Both the position numbers and the translations under genes were made by a program. Shown piece after piece: positions 43,640 through 52,682 of a stretch of DNA of 64,000 bases; the stretch's first letter is position 1, and every line of letters starts with the position of its first letter. The notes beneath the pieces were generated by a model. The model was not told the origin of the DNA. It did no database searches and saw nothing but the letters and a program-made list of their open reading frames with translations. Source of the DNA: Paenibacillus pabuli NBRC 13638 (GTDB lineage: Bacteria; Bacillota; Bacilli; Paenibacillales; Paenibacillaceae); NCBI RefSeq assembly GCF_001514495.1, contig NZ_BCNM01000008.1, forward strand, positions 186,001 through 250,000, read 5' to 3'.

Positions 43640-45403
43640 GTGAGACAGGCTCGCAAAAAAAAGATGGATTTAAGGTTCAAACTGTATTTGATCATTCTGA
43701 TTCCGCTACTGGCCATGGGCGGTCTAATCTTGTGGGCCACCATCGACTCCAGTAAAAATGCTTCATTAATGACCATGCAGCATAACAATCAGCAGTTGGC
43801 AGTGAATACCGCCTCCCTGCTAGGCCAGGAATCGGAATTAATCAAGACATTATCCTCCACTGCATCGGAGGAGAGCAACGAATACAGAAGTCTTAGAGAC
43901 GAACTCGTTAAAGTCAGGCTTCAATCGGGGGCCTTATATGTTTATATGTATAACAAAACTTCGGACGGGTGGTTCTACACCGTAGATGGAGCGAATTGGG
44001 ACGATACGGAATACAGCCCTTACGGGACTGCAATGGAATTCAATCCCCAGATCCAGGAACGCTTGTTACGCGGTGAAGTCGTCACAACAGGCATTGTAGA
44101 CGATCCAACATGGGGGCAGCTATTATCCTCCTTTACACCAATCAAGGATTCGCAAGGTTCTGTCATTGGCTATCTGGGCATTGATATTTCTGCTGGAGAA
44201 GTGAATCAAGTCTCCGCAACATCCGTGAATAATGCTTATCGAACCATAATCCCGATTTTTGTGATTGTACTGATTCTATCTTTGGTCATGATGCTATTCG
44301 TAGTAAGAGGCATTCTCAGACAAGTACGCGATATTAAGTCAAGCCTCGAACAGGTTGCTGATGGGAATCTCAAAATCGTATCCATACATATGACAAACGA
44401 TCAGCTCGGTGACATCAGTGATTTGATTAATGTCATGGTTGCCCAATTGACGAACATTCTGATGGGAATACAGCAAGGGTCCAATACCTTGCAGGAATCC
44501 TCGAAAAATATTGCGGAAACGGCTCAAATGAACCAGCGTCAGACCGAAGAACTTTCCAAAGCAATCGAAGAAATTGCCATAGGTTCCATGAAACAGGCCG
44601 AAGAGACAGAACAATCCGTACAGCACTCAGAGAGTCTCGGCAAAATAATGGATGAAGTAGGTTCATATGTGCAAGAGTTTACCCATACTTCAGAACAGCT
44701 ATCTGCCGTGCAAGTACAAGTTACACGTGAACATGAGGTTCTACTTGAAAAGAGTCGAGAGAATGCGAAGCGTGTTGAGCATCAGCAGGGAATTTCCAGA
44801 TCACTAACGTCTCAATCGGAACTCGCTTCTTCCATTAGCGGACAAATACACAACATTTTAAAACAAACTCAAATTTTATCGCTGAATGCTTCAATCGAGG
44901 CAGCCCGTGCGGGAGAAGCGGGTAAAGGCTTTGCGGTCGTTGCTGGTGAAATGGGACAGCTGGCTCAGCAATCCGAACGTTCGATCCAGGAGATTGATGA
45001 GATCCTGAGTTCATTTGTTCAAGAGATACACCTTATGGGCAGTCATTTTGATGCGAACATGTTGGCGGTCAAGGAACAGGAAGGACAGATCGCTGATTGC
45101 CTCCAGACGTTCAGACAGGTTAGCCGCTTATCGACCGAGGTGCAGGAGCTGGCTCAGCGTTTGGAAAGCCGGACGGTAGATATGCACTCCATTCGTCAGG
45201 AAGTGGAACAGTACTTGAGCTATATCGCTTCCGCAACCGAGGAAACTTCAGCCATGGCCGAAGAAGTTACGGCAAGTGCTGTAGAGCAGCAACGGTCGGC
45301 GAGCGAACTGTCGAACATCTCCGGGCAGCTCGGCAGCCTTGCAGGGAACCTCAAATCATATTCCGATCAATTTCAGATTGAAGTCCGCAAAACAGATCTA
45401 TAA
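43640..45403 (+). CDS. Methyl-accepting chemotaxis protein with Cache sensor
   Basis: 587 residues from a GTG at 43640 with AAGGGGG upstream. One helix near 13-32 and another near 195-217 enclose a single-Cache-like sensor of about 160 residues containing GWFYTVDGANWDDTEYSPYG and LGIDISAGEVNQ. A HAMP domain (about 218-270) and a long coiled-coil signalling domain follow, with the hairpin tip near 415-435 (LSLNASIEAARAGEAGKGFA). It spans the membrane and signals to CheA/CheW. The ligand is unknown. It lies beside the galactomannan cluster but on the opposite strand, so no functional link is shown. Confidence 0.93.
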   Translation: MRQARKKKMDLRFKLYLIILIPLLAMGGLILWATIDSSKNASLMTMQHNNQQLAVNTASLLGQESELIKTLSSTASEESNEYRSLRDELVKVRLQSGALYVYMYNKTSDGWFYTVDGANWDDTEYSPYGTAMEFNPQIQERLLRGEVVTTGIVDDPTWGQLLSSFTPIKDSQGSVIGYLGIDISAGEVNQVSATSVNNAYRTIIPIFVIVLILSLVMMLFVVRGILRQVRDIKSSLEQVADGNLKIVSIHMTNDQLGDISDLINVMVAQLTNILMGIQQGSNTLQESSKNIAETAQMNQRQTEELSKAIEEIAIGSMKQAEETEQSVQHSESLGKIMDEVGSYVQEFTHTSEQLSAVQVQVTREHEVLLEKSRENAKRVEHQQGISRSLTSQSELASSISGQIHNILKQTQILSLNASIEAARAGEAGKGFAVVAGEMGQLAQQSERSIQEIDEILSSFVQEIHLMGSHFDANMLAVKEQEGQIADCLQTFRQVSRLSTEVQELAQRLESRTVDMHSIRQEVEQYLSYIASATEETSAMAEEVTASAVEQQRSASELSNISGQLGSLAGNLKSYSDQFQIEVRKTDL

Positions 45404-45411
45404 TAATGAAG

Positions 45412-45449
45412 AACCCCGTTACCTGTTGAAACAGACGACGGGGTTTTTG
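45412..45449. terminator. Rho-independent terminator
   Basis: AACCCCGT (45412-45419) pairs with ACGGGGTT (45438-45445) and TTTT follows. It ends the chemoreceptor gene and faces the convergent GH26 gene. Confidence 0.88.
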
Positions 45450-45516
45450 AAATATTTAATTGATTACTGAATAATACATTTCATGAACACCCTTTTTAGC
45501 TTGATTAAAAAAATGT

Positions 45517-46479
45517 TTAATATAGCTTCGGTAGCTTATCCAATGTTATCGCGTAGTCACAGTGATAGGCTCTCTGCAGCTCCTCTTTTGTCGTAAATTT
45601 CTCCGTTTTACCAAAATCCTGGGACCACGTCATAAACCACAGCCACGGAATACGTGAGGCAGATAAACTTCCGACACTCGGAATCGGACCAATCTCCCCG
45701 ATAGCAGCAAGTTTTGATGTCCGTGTGATGGCAACCAGCTCCTCATACTCCTTTCTTAAATCCGTATGTTGATGAGCCGGGGGATACATATCCCTGGAAA
45801 TAATGTCAACGACGTCATCCCCCACATAACCTTCGGCGAGGGGGGAGTTCCACACCCAAATTAAATTCGTTAGATTATGATAATTCGTATATCTCTGGTA
45901 CATGATTCGGTACAATTGTTTTGCAATCTCGGGACCTTGGCTTCCCCACCAGAACCAGGTTCCTTCCGCTTCATGAAAGGGTCTCCACAAGATCGGAATG
46001 CGTTTGTCGCAAAATTCCCGGAGGATTTCGGCCATATGATCCATATCGGACAGCAGGGCTTTGTATTCTTTGGTCCCTTCCATAATCGCCTTACTCACGT
46101 TAAAATCTGTATGTTCCGTGTAGAAGCTTTTATCCCTTCCATTAAGCGGAGAAAACCAATGCCATGTAAATGTAAGCAAACCTTTGCTTTTTTGCGTCCA
46201 CTCCCAAGCTTTTTGCAGCGTATCCTGATTTTCAGCAACTTCCAGCAAACACTCTTCACCACTATCTTCATAATTGATATTCGGTGAATAACCGAGAAGC
46301 TCAAATCCACATAACGCTGGCCACTTCCCTGTTACTTGATGAATATAGTCCAATTCCTCCTGTGCCATCGTTTGCGTGTGCTGTCCTGTAATGATGCCCT
46401 TCCCTTCAATCTTACTGAAATAGTTCAGTACAGACCGTACTTCATCCGAAGCTTTTGGATTGCAAGGTATCGTTTTCAT
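45517..46479 (-). CDS. Cytoplasmic GH26 mannanase/mannosidase
   Basis: 320 residues, a single GH26 TIM barrel without signal peptide or binding module. The acid/base is Glu170 in LWRPFHEAEGTWFWWG and the nucleophile Glu262 in AAIGEIGPIP. The nearby WTWHW-like segment TFTWHWFSPLNG (about 103-114) is also characteristic. It should cut short mannan oligosaccharides after import, perhaps as an exo- or mannobiose-forming enzyme. It is the last gene of the galactomannan cluster, 36 bases after the binding-protein gene, and resembles the catalytic domain of the secreted GH26 in the same cluster. Confidence 0.92.
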   Translation of the reverse strand: MKTIPCNPKASDEVRSVLNYFSKIEGKGIITGQHTQTMAQEELDYIHQVTGKWPALCGFELLGYSPNINYEDSGEECLLEVAENQDTLQKAWEWTQKSKGLLTFTWHWFSPLNGRDKSFYTEHTDFNVSKAIMEGTKEYKALLSDMDHMAEILREFCDKRIPILWRPFHEAEGTWFWWGSQGPEIAKQLYRIMYQRYTNYHNLTNLIWVWNSPLAEGYVGDDVVDIISRDMYPPAHQHTDLRKEYEELVAITRTSKLAAIGEIGPIPSVGSLSASRIPWLWFMTWSQDFGKTEKFTTKEELQRAYHCDYAITLDKLPKLY

Positions 46480-46515
46480 CTGATCCTGCCTTTCTGTCTA
46501 TCGTTTGTAACGTGC

Positions 46516-48207
46516 TCATTGATCGCTCCATAATTTAACGCGGTCTTTAACGTATTGTCCAAAAGCCTCTTCCATCTCTTCTACTCCTGCCTTTTCCAGC
46601 TCTGCCATGTAATCATCCCAGACTTTATCAAAATTTTCCGGTTTGGCCATGACAGCTTCAGGAATTCGCTTCCATGTAATATCCTTCATTTTGGCCATGA
46701 GAATGGTCGCCTGGCTATCACTAGGCAGAGCAATATTGTACACTGCACCGGCTTTACGTTCAGGAAACTCCTCTTCTTTTGGGAAAAGATCTCTCCAGTG
46801 CTCGACTTTGTAAGCAGCCAAGGCTTCTTTTTCGGATTCACTGTATGTAGCGGTTAGAAGATCACTATTGGTTTTCGTAAAATAATTTCCTGTGGAGTCT
46901 TCAATTCCGTCACCAAAATGAACCGAAAGGTTCCAATATAGGCCGAGACCCGATTCCTTCATGTAAGCACTGCCTTCACTATCCATCTTTTCTTGTACTT
47001 CCTTCGGTACGGTTCTTTTTCCATCCTGTACAACGTAATCTTTTCCTTCGATCCCCCAGTTCATAAGGATCTGCCCTTCTTCCGAAGCAAGATAATCCAA
47101 AAATTTAATTGCAGCTACAGGATCCTTGCATTCGCTGGAAATCGCAATGCCGTATCCTCCGTCAAAACCGGCTGACCAGAAATTTGTATCCTTGTACTCC
47201 TCAGACAACGTTACTGGATAATGGCCGTAGGTTTGGTCAAATTTGCCTGCAGCTTTCAGGGCTTGCTGTGCATCTCCATAGTCCCAAGCAGGGTCGATTA
47301 GTCCAAGTACTCGCCCGGAAGAGACTTTGGATTTAAACTGGTCCGTCTTTTGAACAAAGCTTTCTTTATCCAGCAAACCGATATCGTTCATGTGGTTTAA
47401 CCATCGGAAATATTCCCGTTCCTCCGGACGGCGGAAATGATAAGTGACGTCGAATGTTTCTTGGTTCACATAATACTCACCATCATCTGGCGCACCTGTC
47501 GTGAAGAATCCCATGTTCGTTACCTGATACATATGCCAATCATCCGCATTAATGGTTAATCCGATATTTTTGTTGCCGTTTTCGTCCGTTGGATGTTTCG
47601 CCAGATAATCTGTAATCACCTTCTCATAATCCTTTATCGTACGAATCTCAGGATAGCCTGCTTCTTTTACAACACGATGCTGGAGCTGGAAGCCGCCATC
47701 CGCTTTAAATTTACGTTCATCGATCGCAGACCAGGTCGGAACGGCATAAATTGCTTGATCATCCAAACTGTATTTGGCGCGAACAATCTTATCACCCAGC
47801 ATTTTTTTAATATTGGGAGCATGCTCTTCTATCAAATCCGTTAGGTCGAGAACTGCCCCAACGTCCACTAACTTTCCAATATCCGACTTGGCAGCAATGA
47901 GATCGGGAACTTCACCAGTAGCAGCCATAATAGATACCTTTTGCACAGGGTCTCCAACTGCGAATTCGGCATCCAACACGACGCCTGTTTTCTCAGTAAT
48001 AACCCTCCCTATACGATCTTGCATGTTATTCCAGTTGGGACTCCCGTCCTCTGAAAAGTAGGTTAACGTAACGGGCCCCGTACCGTTACCAGCTTTACCG
48101 GAATCCGCGCCATCTTTATTCCCCGTACAGCCTGCAATCAGACTCAGCGCGAGACCAAAGGATACCATTGAAACGATTGTCTTTTTTCGAATTGGCTTTT
48201 GCATCAT
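46516..48207 (-). CDS. Sugar-binding lipoprotein of the galactomannan ABC importer
   Basis: About 563 residues from the ATG at 48207 (GGGAG 10 bases upstream; another ATG at 48231 sits directly on a poor site). The lipobox is LSLIAGC near residue 30. The mature protein is an LplA/YtcQ-type large binding protein, with VTLTYFSEDGSPNWNNMQDR at its start. It should capture manno- or galactomanno-oligosaccharides and pass them to the two permeases encoded just upstream. Confidence 0.9.
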   Translation of the reverse strand: MMQKPIRKKTIVSMVSFGLALSLIAGCTGNKDGADSGKAGNGTGPVTLTYFSEDGSPNWNNMQDRIGRVITEKTGVVLDAEFAVGDPVQKVSIMAATGEVPDLIAAKSDIGKLVDVGAVLDLTDLIEEHAPNIKKMLGDKIVRAKYSLDDQAIYAVPTWSAIDERKFKADGGFQLQHRVVKEAGYPEIRTIKDYEKVITDYLAKHPTDENGNKNIGLTINADDWHMYQVTNMGFFTTGAPDDGEYYVNQETFDVTYHFRRPEEREYFRWLNHMNDIGLLDKESFVQKTDQFKSKVSSGRVLGLIDPAWDYGDAQQALKAAGKFDQTYGHYPVTLSEEYKDTNFWSAGFDGGYGIAISSECKDPVAAIKFLDYLASEEGQILMNWGIEGKDYVVQDGKRTVPKEVQEKMDSEGSAYMKESGLGLYWNLSVHFGDGIEDSTGNYFTKTNSDLLTATYSESEKEALAAYKVEHWRDLFPKEEEFPERKAGAVYNIALPSDSQATILMAKMKDITWKRIPEAVMAKPENFDKVWDDYMAELEKAGVEEMEEAFGQYVKDRVKLWSDQ

Positions 48208-48266
48208 GACATGCACACTCCCTTTTTTCATCCTATATTAGCTGATTTCCCAGGAACCATCTTTAC

Positions 48267-49205
48267 TCAGCTTTTGACAGCACCCAGTGTCATCCCTTTA
48301 ACGAAGTACTTCTGCAAGAACGGATAGACGATAAGAATCGGAATCGTTGCAATAATTGTAATCGCCATCTTGACCGAATCCGGAGACACCTGTGACAACA
48401 GTTGAGACATATTTTCCCCTCGTACGTTGTTAGAGCTGACCGTGGTGCTCTGCAGTACTTTCATAAGCTCATATTGCAACGTTGTCAGGGATTCATTGGA
48501 GCCATTAAAAAGATAGGTGTCAAACCAAGAATTCCATTGGCCCACGGCGAGGAACAATGCGACCGTTGCAAGCGCTGGCTTGGAAAGCGGAAGAATGACA
48601 CGCCAATAAATGGTGAAGTCGTTCGCTCCGTCCAGCTTTGCAGATTCTTGAAGTGCATAAGGAATCCCGTCGATAAACGAACGGATGATAAAGATATTGA
48701 AGGCGCTTACGAGCCCCGGTAAAATATACACGGCGAACGTATTGATCAGATCCAGGTTTTTTATCAGGATAAAACCTGGAATCAATCCTCCAGATACGTA
48801 CATCGTGATCGCCAGAAACACAGAAACAAAACGCCTAGCTTGAAATTCTTGTCGGGACAGCGTATAGGCCACCATCGAGCCACTGACGAGCCCCGCGAGC
48901 GTTCCAACGACTGTACGAAGCACCGAAATTTTAAATCCGGTAATTAACCCATCGTAGCTGAAGATCAACTTGTAATTCTCCAGAGTGAACTCCCTGGGAT
49001 ATATCGAAATGCCTCCCCTAACCGTATCTACGGAATCATTGAAAGAGATAGCGAGTACATTCAAAAATGGATACAACGTCGCGACCGTAACGATTCCAAT
49101 AAACAGGTACACGAAGGTATCGAAAATCCAGTCTTGGGGAGACCTGAAGGACAGCTTCGATCGTTTGATCTTACCAGTGGATGCTGTCGATTCGGATGCG
49201 TCCAT
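48267..49205 (-). CDS. Galactomannan-cluster ABC permease, LplC type
   Basis: About 312 residues from the ATG at 49205, which has GAGGAGGA at a normal distance; the frame is open to 49268 inside the preceding gene. Six hydrophobic segments. The EAA loop is ESAKLDGANDFTIYWRVILP and the end VYPFLQKYFVKGMTLGAVKS is typical of the LplC group. It lies 16 bases after the partner permease, so the two should be made together. Confidence 0.92.
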   Translation of the reverse strand: MDASESTASTGKIKRSKLSFRSPQDWIFDTFVYLFIGIVTVATLYPFLNVLAISFNDSVDTVRGGISIYPREFTLENYKLIFSYDGLITGFKISVLRTVVGTLAGLVSGSMVAYTLSRQEFQARRFVSVFLAITMYVSGGLIPGFILIKNLDLINTFAVYILPGLVSAFNIFIIRSFIDGIPYALQESAKLDGANDFTIYWRVILPLSKPALATVALFLAVGQWNSWFDTYLFNGSNESLTTLQYELMKVLQSTTVSSNNVRGENMSQLLSQVSPDSVKMAITIIATIPILIVYPFLQKYFVKGMTLGAVKS

Positions 49206-49221
49206 GTCTAAAAATTCCTCC

Positions 49222-50181
49222 TCACATAATGCTTTCGTTTGCAAATTTTTTGAAGAAACCATTCGCAACGAACAACAGAATCACGCTGATCATCGAGTTG
49301 AAGATACTGATAGCAGTCCCGAAAGAATATCTCCCCATGGATAAACCGTAGTTCAACGCATATAAATCCAGTACCTCAGAATAATCGCTTACCATATGAT
49401 TGCCTAGCAGGAACTGTTTCTCGAATCCGATTCCAACGAGATGGCCAATCGACATAATAAAAAGCACAATAATGGTTGGCCGGATGCCCGGAAGTGTGAT
49501 ATGCCATATTTGTCTGATCCGACTGGCGCCGTCAACCTTAGCTGCCTCATACAGTTCAGGTCCAATGCCGGAGATGGCTGCCAAATAGATTATTGCGTTC
49601 CAGCCTGTTTCTTTCCAGACGTCCGCTCCAGTCACGATCCCCCAAAATAATTGGCCCTTAGCCATAAACTGGATGGGCTGGTCGATAAGATTCAGTCCCA
49701 AGAGCAGGTCGTTCACGGCACCTCCTTCAGTCGATAGCATTTTGATGACAATTCCAGCTGCGACTACCCAGGACACAAAGTGCGGCAGATACGAAACCGT
49801 TTGCACAAATCGCTTCATGACCTGAACCCGAACTTCGTTTAGCATGACGGCGAACAGTACAGGAAACACGAAACCAGCCACAAGTCCCATAAAACTCATT
49901 GCCAGCGTATTTCTCAGCACCAAGTAGAAGTGCTCATCTTGGAACAACATCTGGAAATGATCGAATCCGACCCATTTTTGCTCAAAAAATCCTTTGCCCG
50001 GTTTGTAGTTTTGAAATGCCATTGTCCAGCCCCACAGCGGCAAATACTGAAACACAAAAACCCAAATTACAAAGGGAAAAGACATCATGTACAGGTATTT
50101 CTGATTTTTGAATACTATCCACTTTTGTGTGTTTTTACGCCTTTCATTGTGGGTTCGACTTTTAGCTGTTATCGCTTTCAT
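49222..50181 (-). CDS. Galactomannan-cluster ABC permease, LplB type
   Basis: About 319 residues from the ATG at 50181, with GGAGGGGG five bases upstream; the frame is open to 50211. Six hydrophobic segments. WIVFKNQKYLYMMSFPFVIW, then LPLWGWTMAFQNYKPGKGFF, and the EAA loop YEAAKVDGASRIRQIWHITL identify an LplB-type permease. The first five codons contain a perfect cre sequence, so repression may act as a roadblock at the start of the gene. No ATPase gene is present in the cluster. Confidence 0.92.
   Translation of the reverse strand: MKAITAKSRTHNERRKNTQKWIVFKNQKYLYMMSFPFVIWVFVFQYLPLWGWTMAFQNYKPGKGFFEQKWVGFDHFQMLFQDEHFYLVLRNTLAMSFMGLVAGFVFPVLFAVMLNEVRVQVMKRFVQTVSYLPHFVSWVVAAGIVIKMLSTEGGAVNDLLLGLNLIDQPIQFMAKGQLFWGIVTGADVWKETGWNAIIYLAAISGIGPELYEAAKVDGASRIRQIWHITLPGIRPTIIVLFIMSIGHLVGIGFEKQFLLGNHMVSDYSEVLDLYALNYGLSMGRYSFGTAISIFNSMISVILLFVANGFFKKFANESIM
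50167..50180 (-). promoter_or_regulatory. cre site overlapping the permease start codon
   Basis: TGAAAGCGATAACA on the minus strand matches the CcpA site consensus TGWAANCGNTNWCA at every position. It begins at the second base of the ATG of the LplB-type permease, so it is inside the coding sequence. Bound CcpA-HPr would act as a transcription roadblock. Confidence 0.75.
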
Positions 50182-50318
50182 TTTGTCCCCCTCCTTTCTT
50201 TTTACAATCATAAGGCAAAGGTTAATTCGACAACATATCAGGGATTTCGCATCATTTCATTCCACAATCTCCTTAATTTTCAGAAAAAATCATGATTTTC
50301 ATTTTTATTCGAACGAAT

Positions 50319-50347
50319 CCCCTGCTGATCGGAATAACCTGCAGGGG
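50319..50347. other. Intercistronic hairpin between alpha-galactosidase and permease genes
   Basis: CCCCTGC (50319-50325) pairs with GCAGGGG (50341-50347). It is in the 226-base gap between the two genes and lacks a T-run on the minus strand, so an mRNA-processing or stability role is more likely than termination. Confidence 0.35.
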
Positions 50348-50407
50348 GTTCCAGTCTTTGAATATATGGAATGAAAAACAGAATAACTCTGGCTCCGTCC
50401 TCTCCTT

Positions 50408-52570
50408 TTATCGGGTAGAGATTAATTTATACCACACACTGCAATAATCGCCCGCAAGTTGGGGAAGGATCATTCCTGCATGCATCAAACGATCTCCGCC
50501 ATAAGTTCCAACGATCCCTCCCGACCCTTCAATGGTGTAGGCAAATGAAGGATCAAGCCCTTTTAGCTTGAGCATTTCAGGTGCAGGATTAGGTTTGGCA
50601 AGAACACGAAAGAAGAACACAAGTGCCTCTGATCGATCTTCTGTAACGAACATCCAAGACGTTTCATTGCCTGCAAATGGACTGCGCAGCCGATAAAGGT
50701 CACCTTGTTGTACAAGAGAACGCAGCTCTTTGTACATAGCAATTTGTTCTCTAACCTGAGTCTTTTCGTCGTTGCTGAATGTGGTCAGGTCAAGTTCATA
50801 ACCAAAATTGCCAGACATCGCAACATCACCACGGAATTTCAGCGATGTTTCACGGTTAACCTGATGATTCGGTACAGCGGAAACGTGGGCTCCAATGGTA
50901 CTCACCGGGTAAATCAGGCTGGTACCATATTGGATTTTCAGACGTTCCACAGCATCCGTATTGTCGCTTGTCCATGTCTGAGGCATGTAATATAGCATAC
51001 CGGGATCAAATCGCCCTCCACCACTAGAGCAGCTCTCAAACAATATTTCCGGAAAAGCCGAAGTCAATTTTTCCAGCAGTTCGTATAGTCCAAGCACGTA
51101 GCGATGCGCCGTTTCCTGCTGATGCTCCGGCAAAGCCGTCGCCGAGCATATCTCTGTCAACGCACGATTCATGTCCCATTTGATATAAGAGACGGGTACG
51201 TCGGTGAAGATGCTGGCTAATGCATCGTATAAATAATCGCGCACCTCCGGCCTTGTAAGGTCAAGCACCAATTGCCATCGCGCTTCCGTGCGACGACGAC
51301 CAGCAACATGCAAACACCAATCAGGATGTTCGCGATACAAGTCGCTGTCAGGCGAGATCATCTCCGGCTCAAACCACAGACCGAATTTCAGTCCATGACG
51401 TTCGATCCGTTCAGCCAAGTCACGCAGACCGTTCGGAAGCTTCCGGTGATCTTCCACCCAATCTCCAAGGGAACTGTTATCACTGTCTCGTTTGCCAAAC
51501 CAGCCGTCATCTAGGACAAAAAGCTCAATTCCGAGATCAGCGCCTGTCTCGGCAATGGCTTCAAGCTTCTCGGCAGTGAAATTAAAATAAGTGGCCTCCC
51601 AGTTATTTACGAGGATTGGACGATTTTTGTCCCGATGTATCCCGCGGCATAAGCGATTTCGATACAGCCTGTGATAGGTTCTCGACATTCCTCCAAGTCC
51701 TTTATTTGAGTACACCAACACAGCTTCTGGCGTCTGAAAGGACTCACCCGGTGGGAGTATCCAGGTAAAGTCAAATGGATTCAGACCAATCGCCAATCGA
51801 ACGGTACCGAAACCGTCGACTTCAGCCTCGGCATGAAAATTACCACTATAGACCAGATTGGTCGCATACACTTCGCCGTGATCCTCATCCGTGCCGGGAC
51901 TGACTATGGCCGCAAACGGATTATGCTGGTGACTGCTCATTCCCCGACGACTGCCAAGGCTCGTTCCTCCGGGACCAAGCGGCCTGCGTTGTATATGCGC
52001 CTCCCGCGCCCAATGGCCAGCCAGATATAACAATTCATAATTGCTCTTTCCATACAGATCTACACTTGCGCTAAGGGCACGAATAAGTTTTATAGTTCCC
52101 TGACCATGATTGGTAAAACGAACGGACCGGGTAATGGCTCCTCCCTCAAAGATGCTGTACCTCAGCAAGACTGTCATGCCCGTGTAGGCATCTTCCAGCT
52201 CCAATTCCAAAGTATCTGCTTCATGATCCGCTTCTGTATAAACATAAGGTAAACCTTCAAGAGCAGGTTTGCCTGCACAAACGGTGTAACCTTTATAGTG
52301 AAGTTCTGTGATGCGACTGCCGTCTTCAAGCTGGACTTGATAAGCAGGGGAGCGGAAATCCCCTGTACCATATTGCGGGTATTCTTGGGGCATGGAGTCC
52401 AGGGATAACAGGCTCATACCCGGAACAAGCTCCTCCAGATTACCTTCGTTCGACAACTGAGGTCCCCAATAACTAAGCAATGGATAACCATTTTTCACCT
52501 GAATAACATAGCTGATGTCATGAGATTGCAAATGGAAAATTTGATTTAATCCGTCAATGTGAATAGCCAA
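50408..52570 (-). CDS. Alpha-galactosidase, GH36
   Basis: 720 residues, the standard GH36 length, without a signal peptide. An N-terminal beta-supersandwich (about 1-310) is followed by the TIM barrel with NNWEATYFNFTAEKL and FVLDDGWFGKRDSD. The nucleophile is Asp466 in YIKWDMNRAL, and the acid/base Asp536 lies in WTSDNTDA. The SCSSGGGRFD segment also matches. It removes alpha-1,6-galactose from imported galactomanno-oligosaccharides (or from melibiose and raffinose). It lies between the secreted mannanase and the permease genes, which explains the galactomannan assignment of the cluster. Confidence 0.95.
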   Translation of the reverse strand: MAIHIDGLNQIFHLQSHDISYVIQVKNGYPLLSYWGPQLSNEGNLEELVPGMSLLSLDSMPQEYPQYGTGDFRSPAYQVQLEDGSRITELHYKGYTVCAGKPALEGLPYVYTEADHEADTLELELEDAYTGMTVLLRYSIFEGGAITRSVRFTNHGQGTIKLIRALSASVDLYGKSNYELLYLAGHWAREAHIQRRPLGPGGTSLGSRRGMSSHQHNPFAAIVSPGTDEDHGEVYATNLVYSGNFHAEAEVDGFGTVRLAIGLNPFDFTWILPPGESFQTPEAVLVYSNKGLGGMSRTYHRLYRNRLCRGIHRDKNRPILVNNWEATYFNFTAEKLEAIAETGADLGIELFVLDDGWFGKRDSDNSSLGDWVEDHRKLPNGLRDLAERIERHGLKFGLWFEPEMISPDSDLYREHPDWCLHVAGRRRTEARWQLVLDLTRPEVRDYLYDALASIFTDVPVSYIKWDMNRALTEICSATALPEHQQETAHRYVLGLYELLEKLTSAFPEILFESCSSGGGRFDPGMLYYMPQTWTSDNTDAVERLKIQYGTSLIYPVSTIGAHVSAVPNHQVNRETSLKFRGDVAMSGNFGYELDLTTFSNDEKTQVREQIAMYKELRSLVQQGDLYRLRSPFAGNETSWMFVTEDRSEALVFFFRVLAKPNPAPEMLKLKGLDPSFAYTIEGSGGIVGTYGGDRLMHAGMILPQLAGDYCSVWYKLISTR

Positions 52571-52682
52571 AATAAATGCACTCCCTATTTCCTTCTTGGT
52601 TGTCTTTTACTTCTACCCCAGATAATAATTCCTTAAGAGATTGTCTATCTCATTTTAGTCCGCCCGGCTGAACTCCGATTAT

